Assembly (NCBI GenBank): GCA_021851625.1
Contig: JAJZCX010000002.1
Span: 1 to 21,456, forward strand
DNA: 21,456 bases
Source of the DNA: Acidobacteriota bacterium
GTDB lineage: Bacteria; Acidobacteriota; Terriglobia; Terriglobales; Acidobacteriaceae
Reading direction: 5' to 3'
Position numbers and translations under genes: made by a program. Below are positions 7,228 through 13,891 of the stretch, piece after piece (position 1 is the stretch's first letter; each line of letters starts with the position of its first letter). The notes under the pieces are model-generated. The model was not told the origin of the DNA. It ran no database searches and worked only from the letters and a program-made list of their open reading frames with translations.

Positions 7228-8286
7228 CTACTGGCCGCGGTCGCCGTCGATGAAGACGTCCACCTGCTGGCCGGCGTAGACCGGAAATGGCGGCGGATCG
7301 AAGCTGTAGATCACTTCTAGCACGCGCACATCCACGCGCTCGCTGTTGCTGCCGGTCAGGCTTTGCTTGGGAATCATGTAGGGATCGATGCGCACAAATT
7401 TCAGCGGGAACGAACGCTCCGCATCACCCTTCAAATGCGCCACGGCAGCGGCTCCAGGGCGCACGTGTGAGGCGTTGATCTCGTCCACATCCGCGCGTAC
7501 TTGCAAGGTGCTGGTGGCGCCAAAGAGAATTGCCGCCGTTGCAGGCGCGGAGGAGATGTACTCGCCGGGATAGTTGTTGATCTGCAACACGGTGCCATCG
7601 CGCGGCGCGCGCACGGTCAACTGGGCCAGTAAGACCGCCTGCTGGTCGCGTGCAGCTTGATTGGCCTTCAGGTCCGCCTGTTGTTGGTTCAGCGTGGCCT
7701 GCGCATTTTGCAACTGCGCACGGGCTTGCGCCAGTAATGCTTGTTGCTGCTGCCAGAGCGCGTGGTCAGCGTCGCGCGTCTTCGTTGCGGTCACGTATTC
7801 TTCATCGGCAAGGATGCCCGCAGTGTGCAGCGCCGTGTCGCGATCGGCAATCTGCGCAGCATTCTCGTACGTTGCTTGGGCGGAGTTAGCCGCAGCCTCT
7901 GCACTGTGCACGGCGGCCTCACTGGTGACGACTGCGCTCTGCGCCGCGGCCACGGCGGCTGCGCTTTTGGCCACGTTGGCTTCTGCGTTGTGCAACGCGG
8001 CCTGCTGATCGCGCGGATCAATTTGGAAGAGAGGATCGCCTGCGTGGACGTGCTGCCCCTGATGCACGAAGATTTGCGTCATCACGCCCGGAACCGTGGC
8101 GGCGATGTTCTGATTTTCACCCGCAGCCTCGATGATGCCGGACGCGGCGATGGTGTTCGCGTAGGGCGATTGCGGCGGCGGCGTCATCGGCTGGCTGTGC
8201 GGCAGGCGGCGCGCGTTGACCAGCAGCAGCAGGATCAGTGCGGTGATTCCAACCACCGGCATCACGATGCTCAATTTTTTTATCAT
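7228..8286 (-). CDS. HlyD/MacA/DevB-type membrane-fusion (periplasmic adaptor) protein
   Basis: This encodes a 352-residue adaptor of a tripartite ABC exporter. One N-terminal membrane anchor (IVMPVVGITALILLLLV, about 7-23) is followed by the first lipoyl half, seen in ATVPGVMTQIFVHQGQHV and GDPLFQIDP. A long Ala/Gln-rich coiled-coil hairpin runs at about 85-205, and the second lipoyl half follows (LTVRAPRDGTVLQI, then YPGEYIS). The C-terminal beta domain ends with PVYAGQQVDVFIDGDRG. This is the MacA/DevB layout that links an inner-membrane pump to an outer-membrane TolC channel; no TolC gene is in the window. The start overlaps the ATPase stop as ATGA. It ends 88 bases before hemE. Confidence 0.93.
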   Translation of the reverse strand: MIKKLSIVMPVVGITALILLLLVNARRLPHSQPMTPPPQSPYANTIAASGIIEAAGENQNIAATVPGVMTQIFVHQGQHVHAGDPLFQIDPRDQQAALHNAEANVAKSAAAVAAAQSAVVTSEAAVHSAEAAANSAQATYENAAQIADRDTALHTAGILADEEYVTATKTRDADHALWQQQQALLAQARAQLQNAQATLNQQQADLKANQAARDQQAVLLAQLTVRAPRDGTVLQINNYPGEYISSAPATAAILFGATSTLQVRADVDEINASHVRPGAAAVAHLKGDAERSFPLKFVRIDPYMIPKQSLTGSNSERVDVRVLEVIYSFDPPPFPVYAGQQVDVFIDGDRGQ

Positions 8287-9053
8287 GCGGAACCCTCATT
8301 TCCGTGCGTGGCCTGTGGGTGCAAGGCCTGTAGCTCGACTGCATCCTGCGACGCGCCGGTGGCGATCTGTGTGTGCACGCCGAGAATGCGGCCATCGCGC
8401 ATATCGGCGATGCGGTCGCCAAAGCCAAAGATGCGGCTGTCGTGCGTCACGATCACAATGGCGCGCTCCGGCGACAGCACCTGCTCGCGGAAGACTTGCA
8501 GAATCCTCTGGCCGGTGTGGCCGTCGAGCGCCGCCGTCGGCTCGTCGCAGACGATGAGACGCGGGCGCGTCACCATGGCGCGCGCAATGGCCACGCGCTG
8601 TTGCTGGCCGCCGGAGAGCTTCGTGGGCAAGAACTCCGTACGATCGGCGAGTCCGACCTGTGCCAACACCGCGCGGGCCTGTGTGAGCGCATCCTCCCAC
8701 GGCACGGCGTGGATCAGCAGCGGCACGGCCACATTTTCCGCCGCTGTGAGTGAGGGCAGCAGATTGTACTGCTGAAAGATGAAGCCGATATTTTCGCGGC
8801 GAAAGGCCGTCTTCTGCTCCTGCGTCATGCGATCCATGCGCTGGCCGAAGACTTCAACATCTCCGCTGGTGGCATCCAGAATGCCGCAGAGCACGCTGAG
8901 CAGTGTCGTCTTGCCGCAACCCGACGGGCCAACCAACAGCAGCAACTCGCCGCAGACGACCTCCAGATGCACGCCGTCGAGCGCGCGCACTAGCGTGGTC
9001 GCCTCGCCGTAATTTTTGTGCACATCGCGCAGACTTGCGGCCAACTCAGCCAT
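8283..9053 (-). CDS. ABC transporter ATPase subunit (MacB/DevA/LolD type)
   Basis: This encodes a 256-residue nucleotide-binding protein powering the neighbouring FtsX-like permease. It has Walker A GPSGCGKTT (about 43-51), Q-loop IFQQYNLLP, signature LSGGQQQRVAIARAM, Walker B LIVCDEPTAALD and the switch histidine in VTHD. The extra Q-rich signature and size match the MacB/DevA/LolD/HrtA group of exporters that work on the periplasmic side. A tail of about 25 residues (TQIATGASQ onward) follows the conserved domain. The ATG at 9053 overlaps the permease stop by 8 bases and has no good ribosome binding site, which suggests translational coupling. Confidence 0.95.
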   Translation of the reverse strand: MAELAASLRDVHKNYGEATTLVRALDGVHLEVVCGELLLLVGPSGCGKTTLLSVLCGILDATSGDVEVFGQRMDRMTQEQKTAFRRENIGFIFQQYNLLPSLTAAENVAVPLLIHAVPWEDALTQARAVLAQVGLADRTEFLPTKLSGGQQQRVAIARAMVTRPRLIVCDEPTAALDGHTGQRILQVFREQVLSPERAIVIVTHDSRIFGFGDRIADMRDGRILGVHTQIATGASQDAVELQALHPQATHGNEGSA

Positions 9054-10170
9054 GGAAGACTACCGCTGGTTCCAGTTTCAGCACGCGCCGGATGCTGGCC
9101 AAACTGGCTAGTAAACAGATGATGAGCACGGCGCAGAGTGCGATTGCGGCCAGTTCCCACGGCGCGGCAAAGGCAATCTTGCTCTGCGGCCCGGCGGCAA
9201 AGCCGAAGATCGAAGCCAGCCCACCGCCAATGCCAAAGCCGATGAGACCGACCAGCAGGCTTTGCAGCAGAATCATGTGGGTCAAAGTTGTCCCGCTCAC
9301 GCCCATCGCTTTTAGCGCGCCAAAGAAGCGCTCATTTTGCAGCGCGAAGGCGTAAAAAGTTTGCCCGGCGATGCCGGTGCCAATCACAAAGACCATCGCC
9401 AGACTGACGCCAATACTGACGGGAATGCCCGTGTTCTTCAAGTAGTAGCCCATGGTGTGCCAGCGGTAGCCGTCCTCGGTATAAGCGGCGAGGCCGGTGG
9501 TCTTTTCAATGTTGGCGATCACCGTTTGCGTGGGCACGCCGTCTTTGGGCGCGGCCAGAATGTAGAGCAGCGTTTTGCGATCCGGCGGCAGATAGCTGAG
9601 CGCGCGGCTGTACGTGGTAAAGACGAATGGATTGGAGAGAAAATCCCGTGGAGCTTCGGCAATGCCCACCACGCGCGCCTGCGTGTCATTGATCTCAAAG
9701 CTGTCGCCAATCTTCGGGCTGCCCAGCTTGTCCGACTCCGCTTGGCCGATGATGACCGCATCGTTCTCCAGCAAATCGCGCGTGTCGCCGGACAGCATGT
9801 GCGCGGGGCGACCGTAGAGCGTCGCGTCGTCCAAGCCGTACAGACGCACGGATTGATACTGCCCATTGGCCAGCCGCGCCGTCACAATGCGGATGATGAG
9901 CGGCACGGCCCACTTGACGCCGGGCACGCTGCGCACGCGGTACAGATCGGTGTCCTGCATCGGCTCGGCATCGTCGACCGAGCGCATCAGCGGGTCGCAA
10001 ATCCAGATGGGAGCGTCAACGGCCTCCACCGGGCGCGCAGTTCTGCCGATGAGGCCGCAGAAGATGCCGCCCTGCTGAATGAAGAGCAGCGAGACAAAGG
10101 CGATGCTGCTGACCAGCGTCAGGTACTTGGCGCGGTCGCCCATCAGCATCTTGATGGCGATCTTCATCAT
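9046..10170 (-). CDS. FtsX-like ABC permease (DevC/MacB type)
   Basis: This encodes a 374-residue permease with one N-terminal membrane helix (LTLVSSIAFVSLLFI, about 17-31), a large periplasmic domain of about 220 residues, and three C-terminal helices within the last 120 residues. This is the four-helix layout of FtsX/MacB/DevC/HrtB permeases. QNERFFGALKAMGVSG in the loop before the third helix is the conserved coupling segment that contacts the ATPase. It is shorter than MacB because the ATPase is a separate gene. Two ATG codons stand in tandem at 10170; GGAGG lies 8 bases upstream. It is the first gene of the permease-ATPase-adaptor unit, with 89 bases of untranslated sequence upstream. 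The substrate is unknown. Confidence 0.9.
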   Translation of the reverse strand: MMKIAIKMLMGDRAKYLTLVSSIAFVSLLFIQQGGIFCGLIGRTARPVEAVDAPIWICDPLMRSVDDAEPMQDTDLYRVRSVPGVKWAVPLIIRIVTARLANGQYQSVRLYGLDDATLYGRPAHMLSGDTRDLLENDAVIIGQAESDKLGSPKIGDSFEINDTQARVVGIAEAPRDFLSNPFVFTTYSRALSYLPPDRKTLLYILAAPKDGVPTQTVIANIEKTTGLAAYTEDGYRWHTMGYYLKNTGIPVSIGVSLAMVFVIGTGIAGQTFYAFALQNERFFGALKAMGVSGTTLTHMILLQSLLVGLIGFGIGGGLASIFGFAAGPQSKIAFAAPWELAAIALCAVLIICLLASLASIRRVLKLEPAVVFHG

Positions 10171-10236
10171 CGCGCAATCCTCCGGCGCAGAAACAGGGAC
10201 AGAGGTAGATACGGCGCGGCGTGCAGAATGGTTCCC

Positions 10237-10260
10237 GCACGCTCGTGGCGCGAAGCGTGC
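10237..10260 (-). other. Inverted repeat at the end of the TPR gene
   Basis: GCACGCT (10237-10243) and AGCGTGC (10254-10260) make a 7-bp stem with a 10-base loop, starting at the stop codon of the TPR gene on the minus strand. No T-run follows. It could be a weak terminator or an mRNA end structure separating the TPR gene from the exporter unit. Confidence 0.35.
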
Positions 10261-10970
10261 TAATTCAGTTTGGCCAGCTTTTGCGCGGCAATCTGCCCAG
10301 CGGCGGAGTCCTTGTCCTTATCTTTCAACTCGGCGTAAATCTGCTTGGCTTGTTGCGGATTGGACTTTTCTTCCAAGGCAGCCAGGGCCAGCTTGGCCTC
10401 GCCTGCGGGAACGGTGACCGTGGGATGCGCAGCCAATTTCTGATAGATGGCGATTGCGTCCGTCACGCGACCTGCCTGCTCGTCCAGGCTGGCTAGCGCC
10501 ATCTGCGCCAGTGCGGCCAAGTTTTTGTCATTCACGGAGGCAACCTTTTCCAAGTTGGCCTGCGCCTGCGCGGTCTGTCCTAACTGAATCTCAGTGAGGC
10601 CCTGGAAGTAGGCAGCGTTCTTGCCCGTGTTCGTCCAGCCATATTGGTTGGCTACCTGCGCGAACTGCGCCTGTGCGGCCTGCGCGCGCGCAGCGATGGA
10701 GGGATACGTCTGCACGCCTTTGGGCGCGGGCGCGGAGGCATCAGCCACCGGCGTCAGATAGGTTTGCATCGCCGCACCGAAGGCCTGTTGCGCGGCGTTC
10801 ACGCGGTTGCTATAGAAAATAATTCCACCAACGCCCACGATGAGCACGGCGGCCAGCACTGCGGTGAAGAGCAGCACGGAGTTGCGGTTCTCTTGCAGCC
10901 AATCGAAGCCGCTCTGTGCGGAGTCGGCGAGGGCATTGTGTTTCAGGGCGTGTCGGGTCTGTGTGTCCAC
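10260..10970 (-). CDS. Membrane-anchored tetratricopeptide-repeat protein (YfgM/TPR_21-like)
   Basis: This encodes 236 residues with a short cytoplasmic N-terminus (DTQTRHALKHN), one membrane helix (SVLLFTAVLAAVLIVGVGGI, about 31-50) and a periplasmic Ala/Gln-rich helical region. Units such as AAYFQGLTEIQLGQTAQAQA, ALAQMALASLDEQAGR and AKLALAALEEKS look like TPR pairs. The layout resembles YfgM, an ancillary protein of the Sec translocon and periplasmic chaperones, but the role here is inferred. The frame stays open to a TTG at 11066; I prefer the GTG at 10970 because the upstream part is Pro/Arg-rich and homologue-like sequence begins with DTQTRH. The ribosome binding site is weak. It lies between dnaG and the exporter on the same strand. 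Confidence 0.78.
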   Translation of the reverse strand: MDTQTRHALKHNALADSAQSGFDWLQENRNSVLLFTAVLAAVLIVGVGGIIFYSNRVNAAQQAFGAAMQTYLTPVADASAPAPKGVQTYPSIAARAQAAQAQFAQVANQYGWTNTGKNAAYFQGLTEIQLGQTAQAQANLEKVASVNDKNLAALAQMALASLDEQAGRVTDAIAIYQKLAAHPTVTVPAGEAKLALAALEEKSNPQQAKQIYAELKDKDKDSAAGQIAAQKLAKLN

Positions 10971-11171
10971 GGAGTTTGGAGTGTCCTTGCTGAAAAGATC
11001 TTCGCTTGCAGATACGCGCGCAGACGGTGCTCCTGCGCGTGGCCGCGGCAAATCGCCGGGCTGCAAGCACCGCTGATAGTGTAGCAGGGCACGGCGGCTG
11101 GATAGGGCTATGGATGCAACACCAACGACTAGGCCTATGTCTCAGGCTTGCATGGGGCACCTACGCTGCGA

Positions 11172-12983
11172 TTACGATTCTTGCTGGCGTAGGGCGCGGT
11201 CGAGCGCGATCTTTTCCGCCATCAGCGTCTGCACCTGTGCGGAGTCGCCACGCTGCTCGGCATCGGCCAGTTCGCGGCGCAGCGCGCGCTGCCGTTGTTC
11301 CAAGCGGCGATGGTCGAGCGCGTGCAGCGCGTCGTCCACTTGCGCATCCGTGATGGATTGCATTGCCGGAGCATCTTCCATCAACACCGTGGCCAGCAGG
11401 TTGCGGCTGGCAGAGTCGGAAATGGCGTCGAGCGGCAGGGCCGCATCCGCAGGCGCGGAAGAGGCCAGCGCGCGCAGCGTGTCCAGCAACGAGGCAGCAG
11501 CCAGACCATCGAGCAGATTGGCATCGGCAGCCAAGCGTGTGCAGGCGTGGGCACGTGCCGCTGCATTGCCGGGTTGGGCCAGCACGCGCAGCAGCAGCTT
11601 TTCCGCCGCGCTCAGCGTGCCTTGTTGCGCAGGCGATGTGCGCAGTGCGCTGCGTCGCGCTCCGGCGGCTTGGCGCAGTTCCTGCCGCACCAGGGCAGAG
11701 TCCACGCCGAGCTTTTGCGCCGCGTCGGCGGCAAACTCATCGCGTGCGATACGGCTGGGGATGCGCTGCATGTGCGGCAGCAGATACTCGATGGCCTTGG
11801 CCTTGGCGTCGGGGGTGATGGGTGGAAAGAGCGTGCGCGCGCGGTCGATGAGATAGTCCCCATGCCGCCGCGCTGCGCGCAACACGGCGATGTAGGCTTG
11901 CGCGCCGCGCTCGCGCACAAAGCGATCCGGGTCGAGTCCGCCTTCGAGCGTGACCACTTTGACGCTGCAACCCTCCTCCACCAGTAAGGAGATGGATTTT
12001 TCCGCAGCGTTTGCGCCCGCGGTGTCGGGGTCAAAGTTCAACACCACCTGCTGCGTGTGCCGTTTGAGCAGGCGTACCTGCGCCTCAGTAAAGGCTGTGC
12101 CGCTGGTGGCCAGCACGTTGGGAATGCCTGCCATAAAGACGGAGATGCAATCCATCTGGCCTTCGACGAGCAGCGCAAACTCATATTGCCGGATGGCTTG
12201 TTTGGCCTTGTCGAGATTGAAGAGCACGCTGCCCTTGGTGTAGAGCGGCGTCTCTGGCGAGTTCAAATACTTCGGCCCGGATTTTTCATCCGCATCGAGC
12301 GCGCGCGCAGTAAAGGCGATCGTGCGCCCGGCCTCATTGCGAATGGGGAAGGTGATGCGCTTGCGAAAGCGTGCATAAAGCGGGCCGGGACGACCTGCGC
12401 CTGCGGCATCCTCCTGCTCCTTCCAACTGAAAAGGCCGCTGGCGCGCAGGGTTTCTTCGTCGAAGTCGCCGCTCATCCGGTCGCGCAGCGTGGAGAAGGA
12501 CTCCGGCGCATAGCCGATGCCGAAGGTGGTGATGGCCTGCTGCGTGACGCCACGACTGGTCAGGTATTCACGCGCGCGCGCGGCTTCGGGCGACTGCAAC
12601 TGCTCGGCAAACCAGCGGCTGGCGAACTCATGCGCGTCCAACAAGCGGCGGCGCAGGCGTGCATCGCGAGCCTCTTCGGGGCTGGAAAACTCCTGCTTGG
12701 GCAGCGGAATGCCGCAGCGCTGGGCCACGGCGCGCACGGCCTCTGGAAAGCTGAGGCCCTCCATTTTTTGCACGAAGGTAAATACGTCGCCAGACTGACC
12801 GCAGCCGAAGCAATGGTAGAACTGCTGCGCGGCATGGACGTTAAAGGAGGGCGATTTTTCCTTGTGAAATGGGCACAGGCCCTTGTAGCTCTGCGCGCCA
12901 GCCTTGGTCAGACGCACGGCCTCGCCGACGATGCGAACAATGTCCGCCTGCTGCTTCACGGTCTGGGCAAAGCCGTCTGCCAT
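11172..12983 (-). CDS. dnaG: DNA primase
   Basis: This encodes a 603-residue primase that makes RNA primers at the replication fork. The N-terminal zinc-binding domain has CPFH (C37, H40) and CFGC (C58, C61). The catalytic core contains RITFPIRNEAGRTIAFTAR and the TOPRIM motifs LLVEGQMDCI (E274) and NFDPDTAG (D318, D320), which bind the catalytic metal. The C-terminal Ala-rich helical part is the helicase-binding region. I chose the ATG at 12983 (MADGFAQ) because family proteins begin shortly before the ADIVRIVG motif; the frame is open to 13034 but that part is not conserved. No clear Shine-Dalgarno precedes it. No rpoD follows; the next genes are a TPR protein and an ABC exporter. Confidence 0.96.
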   Translation of the reverse strand: MADGFAQTVKQQADIVRIVGEAVRLTKAGAQSYKGLCPFHKEKSPSFNVHAAQQFYHCFGCGQSGDVFTFVQKMEGLSFPEAVRAVAQRCGIPLPKQEFSSPEEARDARLRRRLLDAHEFASRWFAEQLQSPEAARAREYLTSRGVTQQAITTFGIGYAPESFSTLRDRMSGDFDEETLRASGLFSWKEQEDAAGAGRPGPLYARFRKRITFPIRNEAGRTIAFTARALDADEKSGPKYLNSPETPLYTKGSVLFNLDKAKQAIRQYEFALLVEGQMDCISVFMAGIPNVLATSGTAFTEAQVRLLKRHTQQVVLNFDPDTAGANAAEKSISLLVEEGCSVKVVTLEGGLDPDRFVRERGAQAYIAVLRAARRHGDYLIDRARTLFPPITPDAKAKAIEYLLPHMQRIPSRIARDEFAADAAQKLGVDSALVRQELRQAAGARRSALRTSPAQQGTLSAAEKLLLRVLAQPGNAAARAHACTRLAADANLLDGLAAASLLDTLRALASSAPADAALPLDAISDSASRNLLATVLMEDAPAMQSITDAQVDDALHALDHRRLEQRQRALRRELADAEQRGDSAQVQTLMAEKIALDRALRQQES

Positions 12984-13032
12984 GGGGTCTAAGGATGAGT
13001 GTAGTGCAGGGAGGGGGTGGCGCGGCATGCAC

Positions 13033-13062
13033 AAAAATTGAGCGGAACGAAGTTCAATTTTT
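13033..13062. terminator. Probable bidirectional terminator-like hairpin
   Basis: AAAAATTGAGC (13033-13043) can pair with GTTCAATTTTT (13052-13062), giving an 11-bp stem with one G-U pair, an 8-base loop and A/T runs at both feet. It lies downstream of the DUF6680-like gene and just upstream of dnaG. It fits a terminator of the former on the minus strand, though its stem is AT-rich and so not very stable. Confidence 0.45.
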
Positions 13063-13109
13063 TATGATTGTAATAGTCAGACAGGCAAAGAGTATGTTGC
13101 AGGCTGAAA

Positions 13110-13633
13110 TCATTTTTTAAGATTAGGATTCTCTTGTTGTGAAATCACAACGCGCAGTCCGCTTTCCGACAGAATCTTTGCAAGCATCTGTCGGATTTGC
13201 GTTTGCTCTGTTTCCATTTGATTAAAATACCTAGGTTGATATGCGCTGTGTTTGATATATTCCACTGTGTGGTTATATCCGACTCTTTTTCCAATCGCTT
13301 GGTACAAATCAGTCTGTAAGTCCATCAGCTTTTCGTCCCAGACTGGACTGTTGTTCCCACTCGTATTCAAATGAGATAAAACCTTGGCCCAACTATCTCG
13401 AATCGGTTTGTCGTTGTGCCGATCGAAGACCGTGTCAATTGAATTCACCGCGCGAACATACTCTGGGTGTAGCGGTGCAGCTCGCAGGGACATCAACGTG
13501 AGATATGAGTGAAGACGAAGGTTCTTTTTCTCGCGAATGCGGTCAAGGAACGTTGCGCCATGAGCGCAAAAATTGGACCAAAGAAAACAGCAAAAAGCGT
13601 GATCCAGTCGAACCAGTGGGGTGTGTGATTCAT
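13110..13633 (-). pseudogene. DUF6680-like membrane-anchored protein gene, frameshifted
   Basis: Two frames together encode one plausible protein. From the ATG at 13633 the first frame reads MNHTPHWFDWITLFAVFFG, then PIFALMAQR, an N-terminal membrane helix. From about 13550 the second frame continues FLDRIREKKNLRLHSYLTLM, then SLRAAPLHPEYVRAVNSID, down to the stop at 13110. This joined order matches my recollection of DUF6680 proteins: a membrane helix, a charged stretch, then a helical RTLMATRA-like motif and a region on 'alonIdleF'. A single missing base near 13545-13552 breaks the frame; the first frame otherwise ends 19 codons later. A 187-residue continuous frame starting at 13673 exists, but its first 45 residues are out of frame and unlike the family. 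The region is AT-richer than its neighbours, suggesting acquisition. Function is unknown. Confidence 0.65.
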
Positions 13634-13684
13634 TGCTTCGACACAGTATACTCCAGCATTCAAACCACTTCACCGAAAATTTCT

Positions 13685-13789
13685 GTCATTCTGGGCGACC
13701 AAGGGGGAGCGAAGAATCCAGAGAATCCTCGCCTTTGTATCAGGGCAGGCATCCTCTGGATTCTTCGTCGCGATGCTCCTCAGAATGAC
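13685..13789. repeat. Palindromic repeat, type A, copy 1
   Basis: GTCATTCTG (13685) and CAGAATGAC (ending 13789) bound an inverted repeat whose inner arms are GCGAAGAATCCAGAG and CTCTGGATTCTTCG. The arms are far longer than chance and could fold into a long stem-loop. The left arm closely matches the one starting at 20251. The repeat fills most of the intergenic space between the DUF6680-like gene and the outer-membrane protein gene. It contains no reading frame of interest. Confidence 0.85.
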
Positions 13790-13891
13790 TTCCATGGAAA
13801 GGCTTTACTGCGGTTGCTGGCGCAGCCTTTGCTCGGAATGGCAAAGCGCGATGCAAAAGTGCACTTGATTGCTGGTATTGTGCATCCACGC

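Noticed and set aside
10971..11066. A longer TPR protein starting at the TTG at 11066
   Set aside because: The extra 32 residues are Pro/Arg/Ser-rich without a ribosome binding site; the GTG at 10970 gives a compact N-terminus before the membrane helix.
12984..13034. A longer dnaG start (TTG at 13034 or ATG at 13028)
   Set aside because: The added residues (Pro/His-rich) are not like the family N-terminus and overlap the region of the AT-rich hairpin; MADGFAQ at 12983 fits better.
13634..13673. A 187-residue continuous frame beginning at 13673
   Set aside because: Its N-terminal part has no membrane-anchor pattern, while the -1 frame of the same DNA encodes one that fits the downstream protein; it is listed as a frameshifted gene.
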